A DNA stretch of 50,216 nt from Phycisphaerae bacterium. Its GTDB lineage: Bacteria; Planctomycetota; Phycisphaerae; UBA1845; PWPN01. Positions within the stretch are counted from its first letter, which is position 1. Each line of letters opens with the position of its first letter. A program made the translations under genes and the position numbers. The notes below the pieces were generated by a model that was given only the letters and a program-made list of their open reading frames with translations, did no database searches and was not told where the DNA came from. The stretch spans positions 1-50,216 of the forward strand of contig JAAXZI010000108.1 of NCBI GenBank assembly GCA_012719955.1. The letters run 5' to 3'. Below are positions 9,043 through 17,287 of this stretch, one piece after another.

Positions 9043-9465
9043 ATTTCGAAAAAATGGCAAGTCGAGTACACAGACGAGTTCGGCGTCTGGTGGGATACTC
9101 TGAGCGAAGGGGAGCAGGAGGCTATCTGTGCTGTCGTAGGTCTGCTGGAAGACTTCGGTCCGGCATTGTCAAGACCGTATGCCGATACCGTCAAAGGTTC
9201 ACGGTTCGGCAATATGAAAGAACTTCGCGTTCAACATAAAGGCCGCCCCATTCGCATCCTGTTCGCCTTCGATCCTCGACGAACCGCGATTCTCCTGATT
9301 GGAGGGGACAAGACCGGAAACGACCGCTGGTACGAAGACTATGTGCCTCTGGCCGACAAGCTGTACGAGGTGCACCTCAAGACAATCGCGAAGGAACAGA
9401 CCTATGGCCAAACCGTTCAGCGAACTCCGGAACAAGATGAGCCCCGAAAGCCGGGCACGGGCTGA
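9043..9465 (+). CDS. higB: HigB/RelE-like (Gp49 family) toxin lacking a standard start codon
   Basis: Predicted mRNA interferase of the phage-derived Gp49-like/HigB family. The frame from 9055 reads WQVEYTDEFGVWWDTLSE, then the family core KELRVQHKGRPIRILFAFD and ILLIGGDKTGNDRWYE. There is no ATG, GTG or TTG between the upstream stop (9028-9030) and the conserved start of the domain. The only plausible initiator is ATT at 9043, with AGGAG at 9034-9038. The codon at the ideal spacing (9049) is AAA, where an ATG would be expected. The 3' end overlaps the antitoxin gene by 62 bp. The family call is solid; whether it is expressed is doubtful. Confidence 0.7.
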   Translation: MSKKWQVEYTDEFGVWWDTLSEGEQEAICAVVGLLEDFGPALSRPYADTVKGSRFGNMKELRVQHKGRPIRILFAFDPRRTAILLIGGDKTGNDRWYEDYVPLADKLYEVHLKTIAKEQTYGQTVQRTPEQDEPRKPGTG

Positions 9466-9703
9466 TCAGCTTCATCGCAAGCTGCGCGATGAGATGCTGC
9501 TGAGCGAAATCCGCAAGGCGCAGGGGCTTACCCAACAGCAGGTGGCGAAGACGCTTGGCATCGAACAGGCCAGTATCTCCAAAATCGAGCGACAGACCGA
9601 CCTTTATATCAGCACACTTCGCCGTTTCATCGAGGCGTGCGGCGGCAAACTGCGCATTGAGGTGGATTTCCCGCAAGGCAGCGTCTCGATCAAGCAGTTT
9701 TAG
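9404..9703 (+). CDS. higA: HigA-like XRE-family antitoxin
   Basis: A DNA-binding antitoxin of 99 aa expected to neutralise the upstream HigB-like protein and repress the pair. The helix-turn-helix is clear at about residues 38-70 (RKAQGLTQQQVAKTLGIEQ followed by ASISKIE), and the C-terminal LRRFIEACGGKLRIEVDFP is typical of HigA-type proteins. AAGGA lies 8-9 bases before ATG 9404. The start lies inside the toxin frame, so the two are probably translationally coupled. Confidence 0.85.
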   Translation: MAKPFSELRNKMSPESRARADQLHRKLRDEMLLSEIRKAQGLTQQQVAKTLGIEQASISKIERQTDLYISTLRRFIEACGGKLRIEVDFPQGSVSIKQF

Positions 9704-9772
9704 ACCGCGTTTGCCCTGTTGAGGCTCAGCAAGTATCCTCCTGCCATCATGGCTTCATGTGGAGGGTTTTCC

Positions 9773-12022
9773 ATGCGCCGTTTAAGCATCCCACTGTGGT
9801 CCCTGGCGGCTCTTCTCGTTCTGAACCCGCAGGCAAAGGCCGCCGAACCGGGCAAGCCGGTGCCGTTCCTCCAGGCCAAGACCTGTTTCCAGACAAACTC
9901 GAACTATGACCCCCGGCTGGCCATCGCCGTGGATGCCGTCATCGTGCACCGGCATGGCGAGGCGACCAAGGCCCTGACCGAGGCTATCGGCTCATGGAAG
10001 CGGAAGGGCTACACCGTCGGCCGAATGTTCTTTGCCGATTCGGACGCGATCAACGTCTACTGGACCGGCAAGTGGGACGGCACGCCGCACCCGGAGGACG
10101 TGGAGATCAACGCGGCCGGCCAGAAGGTGCTCTGCGCGGGGATCCGCCCGTACATGCTGCCCACCGAGGGCTGGACGCGCTACCTCGAGGAGATGACCAT
10201 TCAATCCATCGAGGCGGGGGCGGACGCCATTCTCCCGGAGGAGCCGTTGGCCCACGTCGACACGGGATACGAGAAGAGCTTCCAGGAGCTGTGGGGCAAG
10301 CGTTACGGCCGTCCGTGGATGCCGGAGAAGGCCTCGCCCGAAGCTCGCTTCCTGACCGCGCAGCTCAAGAACGAGTTGTACGCCGCCCTGGAGGCCCGGC
10401 TGGCCGAGGTTACCAGGCAAAAGGCCCGGGAGGCCGGCCGGGAAGTGGCGTTCGTTCTGCCCATCCACAGCCTGTACAGCAACGTGGCCTCCAAGCTGGT
10501 CGCTCCACTGGGAACCTCGCTGCCCATCGCCGAGAGCGATGGCTACATCGGCCAGGTGTGGACCGGGCCGGTCAACTGGGCCCTGGCCCACTACGACTCG
10601 CCGGAAAAGACTTTCTTCACGTCGGCCTACGCGTTGTACGACTACTTCGTGGAACTGACCGTCGCGAGCCGCAAACGGCTGTGGCTGCTGGGCGACCCGG
10701 TCGAGGATGACCCCAACCACACCTGGGCCGAGTTCGAGGGGTGGTATCGGCACTGCCTGGCGGCCAAGCTGATGTTTCCCCAGACCGCCCAGTACGAGGT
10801 CATGCCCTGGCCGGACCGCATCTTTCTGCCCGGGTTCAGCACCGGAGGTCAAACACCCGCTCCGGAGTCCTATCGCATCGTGCTGCTGTCGGCGGTCCAG
10901 GTCCTCCAGGAGGTACCCGCGGATGGGGAATGGATCCCCGCGGGCAACGCCCCCACCGAGGGCGTCGGCGTGGCCGTAGCCGACACCGTGCTCTGGGAAA
11001 AGGAGCCCGCCCCGAAACTGCAAGCCACCTACGGGCTGCTCCTGCCGCTGATCAACCAGGGCGTGCCCGTGTCGGCCTGTATCCTGGAGCGCAGCGGCGA
11101 CCCGCACTACATGTCGCGGTTCCACACCCTCGTACTCTCGTATGAGGCCTTCAAGCCGACGGATCCGAAAATACACACGAATCTGGCCGCCTGGGTGCGG
11201 CGCGGCGGCGTGCTGATCCTGCTGGGCGAGCCGGAAACGCTTAAGGGTGATTTCTGGTGGGTTAAGGAGGGATTCGAATCGCCGCTGCATCACCTGGCGG
11301 CCCAGCTCGGCGTAGACGTGCAGACGGAAGGCGAGCAGGCCCTGGGCCGGGGACGGGTTTATCGCCGGCTCATCTCGCCCCGACGGTTTGGGGATCCGGC
11401 CATCGCCCGCGCCGAGTACCTCCCGCTGGTCAGCCAGGCGGTGCGTCAGTCGGGCACGGCCGATGCCCTGAACGCCCCCGGCTACTTCTGCCTGCGCCGC
11501 GGGCCATTCCTGATCGCCCACGCAGCCCGCGGACCGCTGACGCTGCCGGGGAAACTGGTGGATGTGCTGAACGCGGATCTGCCTATCCGGGACGGGGTCA
11601 CCTTGCAGCCGGGCGAGAGCGGGGTGTATCGGGATGTGAGCGAGGCACTGGATGCTGACGGCGGCCGAAACGCCCGACCCTCCCAACGTGGGCGGCGGGT
11701 CTCCCTGCGGTTTCGACGGCCGCACGTGATGCACGCGACGCATCGGCTGATGAGCGAGGCCTTCAACGGGACCGTGCTGCGTTTCGTGATCCGTGGCCCC
11801 GCCGAGACCCCCGCGGTGGCACGGCTGTTCGTCGGCAACCGCCTTCCCAAAGAGATCATCGCCCACGACGCAACCGGCAAGCCGGTGGCCGTGGAATCAG
11901 ACCTGCAACTGTCCACGACGCAACCGAAAGCCCAAACCCAGCCGGCGGCGGGAGAGAATCAGACAATCCGGGTCAAGTTCCCCAATGAGCCGGACGGCGT
12001 CACAGTGGAAGTGCGGTGGTAG
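9773..12022 (+). CDS. Secreted glycoside hydrolase-like TIM-barrel protein
   Basis: Exported protein of 749 aa. Starting at ATG 9773 (GGAGG upstream) gives a classic signal peptide with cleavage near AKAAEP. About residues 30-340 read like a TIM-barrel glycosidase (VGRMFFADSDAINVYW, ADAILPEEPLAHVDTGYE, with acidic residues that could be catalytic). About residues 380-560 resemble the flavodoxin-like domain of GH42-type enzymes (YRIVLLSAVQVLQE, VLSYEAFKPTD, WVRRGGVLILLGE). The last 180 residues look beta-rich. Substrate unknown. It stands alone after the toxin-antitoxin pair. Confidence 0.7.
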   Translation: MRRLSIPLWSLAALLVLNPQAKAAEPGKPVPFLQAKTCFQTNSNYDPRLAIAVDAVIVHRHGEATKALTEAIGSWKRKGYTVGRMFFADSDAINVYWTGKWDGTPHPEDVEINAAGQKVLCAGIRPYMLPTEGWTRYLEEMTIQSIEAGADAILPEEPLAHVDTGYEKSFQELWGKRYGRPWMPEKASPEARFLTAQLKNELYAALEARLAEVTRQKAREAGREVAFVLPIHSLYSNVASKLVAPLGTSLPIAESDGYIGQVWTGPVNWALAHYDSPEKTFFTSAYALYDYFVELTVASRKRLWLLGDPVEDDPNHTWAEFEGWYRHCLAAKLMFPQTAQYEVMPWPDRIFLPGFSTGGQTPAPESYRIVLLSAVQVLQEVPADGEWIPAGNAPTEGVGVAVADTVLWEKEPAPKLQATYGLLLPLINQGVPVSACILERSGDPHYMSRFHTLVLSYEAFKPTDPKIHTNLAAWVRRGGVLILLGEPETLKGDFWWVKEGFESPLHHLAAQLGVDVQTEGEQALGRGRVYRRLISPRRFGDPAIARAEYLPLVSQAVRQSGTADALNAPGYFCLRRGPFLIAHAARGPLTLPGKLVDVLNADLPIRDGVTLQPGESGVYRDVSEALDADGGRNARPSQRGRRVSLRFRRPHVMHATHRLMSEAFNGTVLRFVIRGPAETPAVARLFVGNRLPKEIIAHDATGKPVAVESDLQLSTTQPKAQTQPAAGENQTIRVKFPNEPDGVTVEVRW

Positions 12023-12023
12023 A

Positions 12024-12210
12024 CGAAGTCAGTGGTTAGTGGTTGTGTTTTGGCTTCCGCCTCGGGCGCCTTCACTTGTCCATTGGCCAGGTGCAAGAGC
12101 CGCCGGAAGAGTCCGATCCGTCGGATCCGTCGGATCCGTCGGATCAGTCCGATCGGTCCGTTCAGTCAGCACAACTGACCACGAACAACCGACCACTGAC
12201 CAACTGCTGA
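12024..12210. repeat. Dispersed repeat: GTCAGTGG-type inverted arms around 9-bp tandem units (family B)
   Basis: Between two convergent genes. The left arm begins GTCAGTGGTTAGTGGTTG just after the upstream stop; the right arm (about 12171-12205) is its imperfect reverse complement (CAACCGACCACTGACC). Inside, at 12113-12160, the 9-mer GATCCGTCG is repeated in tandem about three times, with degenerate copies on both sides. It probably works as a shared terminator. A related sequence forms the 3' end of the RdgC-like gene near 40150. Confidence 0.7.
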
Positions 12211-14433
12211 CTACGCGTAACTGTGCAACCCCACGATGAAGAAATTCACCACCACCCAGTTGAACATCATCACCGAGGTGCCGATGACCGCCAGCACGGC
12301 CGTCCACAGCTCGCGGTCCTTCACCTTCAGCCGGACGTGAACGAGGATCAGGAAGATGATCCAGGTGTTCAGGGCGAAGACCTCCTTGGGATCCCAGCCC
12401 CACGGCCGGCCCCAGGAGTGATCGGCCCAAACCGCGCCCATGATGATGCCGGTCCAGAGCATGATGAACGACAGCTCCAGCAGCAGCATGGTCGCGCCGT
12501 CGAAGATTTTGGCCAACCCCTCGCGCCGCTCGGTACCCTCGGCGGGCTGGACCGCAGCCGGATTGAGCGCGCTCAGGGCCACCGCCCCGGGCGTCAGTCT
12601 GGCGGACCCGCCAACCGCACCGGCCATGCCCAACGGCAGGCCCTCCCAGGCCGCATAAGCCTGTTGAGCCCCTTTGCGCCAGACCAGCCGGGCGATAGCC
12701 GCCACCAGGAACATCACCCATACCAGCAGGAATGGCGCCCAGGCTGACATGATCATCTTAATGGTGACCTCGGGCAGCAATGCGACCAGGGGAATCGCCA
12801 CCGTCCCGAGTGCCAACAGCCCCCATGCCCAGAGCGACTGACGATCCGCGAACGGCCGGGTCAGCATCCGCCCCACCACGTACAGGGCGGCGGTGACGAA
12901 GGCCATGCCGATCAGGGCGTAGCTGGCAATAATCATGTTGGTGTGAATGTAGAGCCACAGATCATTGAGCACCGGCATGGTGCGGCCAATGTCGCTGTCC
13001 AGCGAAACCTTCATGAACTGCCCGCACATGAGGGCGACCATGCCGGCCGCGGAACCGACCAGCAGCAGCAAACCCTGGTAGCGGGCCATCCGACCGGCCA
13101 CCACCAGCGAGATCAGGCCCATGCAGCCCACCGAGCCAATGATCATGCCCGCGATGGGCACGGGCCCCCACTGCTGCCAGGCGTCGATGGGCGTACCGCG
13201 CACCAGCAGAACGCTCAGCCAGACCGCGAACCCGCCGACAGCCAGCACGCCGGCGAAGGACATGGCCGTATCGTTTCGCACCCGCCTCAACACGATCGGC
13301 CCCAGCTCCAGGAAAATCGCCACCGCCGCGCCAAACCAGGCCGCCGCTGTCACCGCCTCGAACATGTTCGTATTAGGGATGCGCCCGGCCAGATACCAGC
13401 GGATGCCGCAGGCGGCGGTGTGCAGCGCGAAGCCAAGGGCGAAGAAGACCACCCCGGCCCGGGTCGCCCGTGGCCAGCAGTAAACCATGCCCATCAGCAG
13501 CAACACAAAGGCGATGAAGTAGAAGGCCCACGACCACATCATCTTGTTGTACTTGTAGTACCAGTGTTCGAGAGACAACTTGCTTAGCGGCGGATAGACC
13601 TGCGGGGCCACCCGGGCCAGCGTGTCGGCCAGCGTGTCGAGCGCGGTATTGATAGCGGCGGCATCGCCACTCTTCCAGGCCTTCTCCAATGCCATCCAGC
13701 CTGAAGTCAGTTCCTGCTGGGCGCCGAAGTCCATGCCCGGCAGCGAGATCTCGCCCATGCCGGCGTGCAGGGCATGGCTCGAAGACACCATCTTCAATTC
13801 CCCGATGGAGTACCAGCGCTCCTGGATGGACTCGGCCCGTGACGGGGGAATCACGCGCATGAGCGACTGGAGATTCTGGCGCTGCATGTAGGCGAAGGCA
13901 TTCCGCAGGTTCTCCACCTTCTTGGCCGTCCGCATGATGTCGCGGCTCAGTTCGTCCAGCTTGTGTTGCACTTCGGGCATTTGCAGGAAGGCCGCCGAGA
14001 CCAGGCCGTCCTTGAGGATCGCCTTGCGGGTGGCCTCGTCCAAACGGTCCTGGGCAGCGGAGACGAGCTGTTTGCGGACCTCCGTCTCCTTCACGTGCAG
14101 CAGGCGGACCTCCTGGTAGGCGGCCGGGTTGAACATGAGATCGAGGTAGGTGAAAACCGCATCCTGTGTAACCGGCTTGTCCGCTCCGGCTGCCGGGCGT
14201 TTGAGCACCTCGTTGCGGCTCATCAGGCGGAGAATGCTCCGCGCGAGCGTGTCGAAGGTCTTGAACCGGCCGTCGTGCTGCACGGCGATCAGGCGGAATT
14301 TATCGAGATTGATCTGGTTGGCCAGGGAACCGTCGGAAGTGACGGCCGGACGAGTTTCAGCCGCCTGCAAAACGCCGGCCAGCAGCAACAAACCCGCCAT
14401 CGGGAGTATCCAGCCCACTCGGTTATGGAACAT
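12211..14433 (-). CDS. ccsA: Cytochrome c biogenesis protein CcsA/ResC-type, with large N-terminal extension
   Basis: System II cytochrome c synthetase subunit that handles haem at the membrane and works with ResB/Ccs1. The C-terminal half holds the multi-span CcsA domain with the haem-binding WWD-like motif WADHSWGRPWGWDPKE (669-684), HVRLK (H699) and the terminal GLHSYA. The N-terminal part has a signal peptide (ending near LQAAETRP) and a soluble helical region to about residue 270 (FKTFDTLARSILRL near the start), much longer than the classic protein of about 300-400 aa. AGGG lies nine bases before ATG. Second gene of a resB-ccsA pair, 116 bp after resB. Confidence 0.88.
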   Translation of the reverse strand: MFHNRVGWILPMAGLLLLAGVLQAAETRPAVTSDGSLANQINLDKFRLIAVQHDGRFKTFDTLARSILRLMSRNEVLKRPAAGADKPVTQDAVFTYLDLMFNPAAYQEVRLLHVKETEVRKQLVSAAQDRLDEATRKAILKDGLVSAAFLQMPEVQHKLDELSRDIMRTAKKVENLRNAFAYMQRQNLQSLMRVIPPSRAESIQERWYSIGELKMVSSSHALHAGMGEISLPGMDFGAQQELTSGWMALEKAWKSGDAAAINTALDTLADTLARVAPQVYPPLSKLSLEHWYYKYNKMMWSWAFYFIAFVLLLMGMVYCWPRATRAGVVFFALGFALHTAACGIRWYLAGRIPNTNMFEAVTAAAWFGAAVAIFLELGPIVLRRVRNDTAMSFAGVLAVGGFAVWLSVLLVRGTPIDAWQQWGPVPIAGMIIGSVGCMGLISLVVAGRMARYQGLLLLVGSAAGMVALMCGQFMKVSLDSDIGRTMPVLNDLWLYIHTNMIIASYALIGMAFVTAALYVVGRMLTRPFADRQSLWAWGLLALGTVAIPLVALLPEVTIKMIMSAWAPFLLVWVMFLVAAIARLVWRKGAQQAYAAWEGLPLGMAGAVGGSARLTPGAVALSALNPAAVQPAEGTERREGLAKIFDGATMLLLELSFIMLWTGIIMGAVWADHSWGRPWGWDPKEVFALNTWIIFLILVHVRLKVKDRELWTAVLAVIGTSVMMFNWVVVNFFIVGLHSYA

Positions 14434-14549
14434 TCGATATCACCCTCATCGCCCCCGCAGGGGCGGCAACATTCGACCCACGAAGATCTCTTCGCGTTTC
14501 CCACATGCGCCGCACGGGCGGAAAGCCCGCGGCGCTCTTCCCGCAACGC

Positions 14550-16922
14550 CTACCGCAACGTCTCGGCTTTCGGCGGTTCCTCGGCGGCGTGCCGGGTATC
14601 ACCGTTGCCACCCGAGCCGGCAGGCACCGGCCGGCGCCCGCCCGCCGCGGCCAGGGTCGCCTGCTTCCGCCGCCGGATAAGGACCGGCTTCACGTAGAAG
14701 GCGTACACCATGCCCGCGATGGAAATGCACACGCCGGCCAGCATCGCATGAACGCCCTTGCGATTGCCCACGCCCAGCACGGTGTGACACTCGGTGCCGG
14801 GGTCCCAGCGCGACTGGAAATACCAGTAGTCGCCGTGCCGGGCCGGCTGGTTGGAGCGAATCTCGGTCAGCTTCGACCAACTGCCGTCCTTGTTCTGGAA
14901 GCTCACCCGGCTGATGAAATCGCTCTCGTGGTCACCGCCCGGGTAGGTCTTGAGCTCAAAGTGGTCCAGGGCCACGGGGGACGGCAGCAACTCGCGCTGC
15001 CGGGAATACATCAGTTGCAGACGCCGGCCGTCGGCAAGCTGCACCGTGCGCGGGGCATAGTTGTACCGCCGCGGCTGGGCCCGCTGAGCGTCGGGAAACG
15101 CGTACTCATTGAACCGCAGCCAGACCCCCTGGATGCGCCGGCCGTCGTTGATCTCCACGCGCACCAGCGACGCGCGCTTGCCCTCGCGCCCCAGCGACTG
15201 ACGCTGGACCCTGGGCAGGATCACCGGGCGGACTTCCTGGCGGGCATGCTTCATCAACGATTCGATCATCAGCGGCATGGCCGGGAAAACCGACAACGGC
15301 TCGCCGATCCGGGCCTGCAGGTGCCGATAGTCGCCCCCGTGGGGAGTGAGCACGGCATCGATGGTCTCGGAATCCGGCCGGCCCACCAGCAGCAGGCCAG
15401 TGCGGGCAGGTTCGAGATAATCAAAGAGGATGTCCGGATCGGCCACAGCGCTCTGCTCCGTAAGGCGGTCCATGTCCCGCCCCCCGCTGTTGTCGCCGGC
15501 GATCACGATGCGGTCGAAGGTGGTATCGCCCCGGGTCACCCGCAACAGGACCATGGCCGAACTGTGCACGGACATCTGGCCGGAACCCAGGACCTCGCGA
15601 AGCTCGATGCGGTAATCGGTGCCTTCCACCGCCACCGGTCCGGCGCCCTGAAGCGCATCGACCTTGAGCTCGCGTTGGAGGTTCTTGGAGGGCACCCGGA
15701 CCTGGATGCGCGGCTCGGGCCGTTTGATGAGCGCCGCGTGCTCCTCTGCCGTGGCCGCCCAGGCAAACTCTACGGTGAATCCCCGCACGAGTGAAACCCG
15801 GTTCAGTGACGGGTTTAAGGCGGCCAGCTCCTGAGACACGCCGTCCGACCCCAGTCGGAAACGAAGCACCGGGTTGAGGGGGTCGGCCTCGGTCCCCTCC
15901 ACGTAGCGGGCCTCCATGTCCGCGTAGGGCAGGTAGTCGGTCACCCGCATCTCGATGCCATCCAGCCAGGAGGCGCCCGCAGGTTTACGCACCGGCTGGT
16001 TGAGCACGCGGGGCGGCGGCAGGGGCTCACCGGGGGTGGGCCACAGCTCTCCCTGGTGCGTCAGCCACTCGTAATAGTGCGGCAGCCAGTCGACCCGCAA
16101 CTGCGTCCAGTCCTGGTCGGGCGAGAAGCGGGCGTAGATGGCGCCGTTGCTGCGCACCGGAATCTCGTGCGAGTGATAGAAGTAACGGGCCGGATCATAA
16201 TCGAGCACGATCTGCAGGTCGGTATCGAGTGTCCGCTCGCCGGTGGCGGCAATGGTGTCCTCGGTGGCGGAAGGATCGCCGACCAGCATCTTGCGGATGA
16301 AGCTGCGCGGCGGATCCATCGAGGTGACGTTCAGCCAGATGCGCTGGGTGCGCCGGCCCTTGTTCGGCCCGCTGTCGGGAACAAAGTCCGGCTCAAGCCT
16401 GCTCACCTGAATGCGGTACTGGCGGGAGCCCTGGCCGGCGACCACCGACGCTTCCGGACGAATGACCATGGTGGTCTCGGGTCCGCCGGCCACCCGAATG
16501 CGGGCCAACGCCTGAAAGACAACCGCGTCCCCCTCGACCTTGCTGCCAAAGTAATGGGCACAGGCGACCGCCATGAGCACGATGCCCAAATGAATCGCCC
16601 ACACGCCGGCGCTGGTAAGCGTCAGCGGGATTCGCCGCAGCGTCACCACGACAATGGAGAGGCAGAAGACGGCCACCAAGGTCACGAAGGGCCACCAACT
16701 GAACCACTCCATCTCCGATTTCTCGAACCGGAGAAATTCCAGGCCCAGCCAGTCGGCCATCGCCCCCTGGCGAATGGGTGGAACGGCCGAACCGATTGAA
16801 GCATAAATGAATATCAGCACCAGCAGGATGACGCCGAACCAGATACTGCCCACCGTGTCCAGCAGTCTCATCAAAGGGTTGGTCGCCCCGCGGGGAGCGC
16901 TCGGCAAGTCGTGATTGGACAT
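14550..16922 (-). CDS. resB: ResB-like cytochrome c biogenesis protein
   Basis: System II partner (ResB/Ccs1) that delivers reduced apocytochrome and haem to CcsA. Starting at ATG 16922 (GAGGTGG upstream) gives 790 aa. Three membrane spans lie near the N-terminus (IWFGVILLVLIFIYASIGS, WWPFVTLVAVFCLSIVVV, VWAIHLGIVLMAVAC). A very large periplasmic domain follows, then a last span near the C-terminus (MLAGVCISIAGMVYAFYV). This matches the ResB layout, with a bigger soluble domain. The start extended to 16994 overlaps the promoter, so it is rejected. Co-transcribed with ccsA downstream. Confidence 0.85.
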   Translation of the reverse strand: MSNHDLPSAPRGATNPLMRLLDTVGSIWFGVILLVLIFIYASIGSAVPPIRQGAMADWLGLEFLRFEKSEMEWFSWWPFVTLVAVFCLSIVVVTLRRIPLTLTSAGVWAIHLGIVLMAVACAHYFGSKVEGDAVVFQALARIRVAGGPETTMVIRPEASVVAGQGSRQYRIQVSRLEPDFVPDSGPNKGRRTQRIWLNVTSMDPPRSFIRKMLVGDPSATEDTIAATGERTLDTDLQIVLDYDPARYFYHSHEIPVRSNGAIYARFSPDQDWTQLRVDWLPHYYEWLTHQGELWPTPGEPLPPPRVLNQPVRKPAGASWLDGIEMRVTDYLPYADMEARYVEGTEADPLNPVLRFRLGSDGVSQELAALNPSLNRVSLVRGFTVEFAWAATAEEHAALIKRPEPRIQVRVPSKNLQRELKVDALQGAGPVAVEGTDYRIELREVLGSGQMSVHSSAMVLLRVTRGDTTFDRIVIAGDNSGGRDMDRLTEQSAVADPDILFDYLEPARTGLLLVGRPDSETIDAVLTPHGGDYRHLQARIGEPLSVFPAMPLMIESLMKHARQEVRPVILPRVQRQSLGREGKRASLVRVEINDGRRIQGVWLRFNEYAFPDAQRAQPRRYNYAPRTVQLADGRRLQLMYSRQRELLPSPVALDHFELKTYPGGDHESDFISRVSFQNKDGSWSKLTEIRSNQPARHGDYWYFQSRWDPGTECHTVLGVGNRKGVHAMLAGVCISIAGMVYAFYVKPVLIRRRKQATLAAAGGRRPVPAGSGGNGDTRHAAEEPPKAETLR

Positions 16923-16976
16923 TACCACCTCAAGCTCAATCCGTGCACAGCCCGAAACCGACGGCAGAGTAACCGC

Positions 16977-16982
16977 ATTATA
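16977..16982 (-). promoter_or_regulatory. Candidate resB promoter -10
   Basis: TATAAT on the - strand followed by GCGG, 54 bp before the resB start. No good -35 is seen at 17 bp. Confidence 0.5.
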
Positions 16983-17085
16983 GAGGGGGAGCAATAAGAA
17001 AGGCGCGCCCAGACGGGCACGCCACGAAAGAGGCCACGCAGGTTAGGGGATTCACACCGACGCCCGGTAACCACCTCTTCCGGGA

Positions 17086-17106
17086 GGCGGGCATCTTTGC
17101 CCGGCC
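17086..17106. repeat. GGCGGGCAT...TGCCCGCC palindrome (family D)
   Basis: GGCGGGCATCTTTGCCCGGCC, a short dyad with a 1-bp variation. Better copies lie at 30849-30867, 38714-38732 and 38785-38803. Confidence 0.6.
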
Positions 17107-17120
17107 ATTACAAACAAAAA

Positions 17121-17147
17121 CGGCCGGTACGGAGCCCGGCCGCTACG
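17121..17147. repeat. GGCCGGTACGGAGCCCGGCC repeat (family C), copy 1
   Basis: 26 bases identical to a copy at 30957-30982 and nearly identical to 18771-18798. GGCC(GG) and CCGGCC arms can pair. Confidence 0.75.
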
Positions 17148-17287
17148 AGTCTCGAATGCACAGCGGGAGCGGCCGGTGCGAGGTCCGGCCGGTGCAGAAC
17201 TGCGGAAATCTCTAACTGGAAGCGACGCCAGCCGTTAACCATGGCGCCGCTTCCATGAGCATGGGGGCACGGGGGCTTCCGGGCGAA

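Larger units (their letters stand above)
16923..17287. other. Intergenic region with promoter and two palindromic repeats
   Basis: About 365 bp between resB and the OmpA-like gene, which lie on the same strand. It holds the resB -10 element and one copy each of two dispersed palindromes, listed separately. Nothing else was recognised. Confidence 0.5.

Noticed and set aside
9054-9239. ATG-started frame at the beginning of the toxin gene
   Set aside because: It is in a different frame from the HigB-like sequence and its translation is Arg-rich with no family match.
12113-12160. Possible CRISPR array
   Set aside because: The units are contiguous 9-mers without spacers and no cas gene is present.
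14505-15794. 429-aa open frame on the + strand
   Set aside because: Antisense of resB, with no domain pattern or ribosome-binding site.
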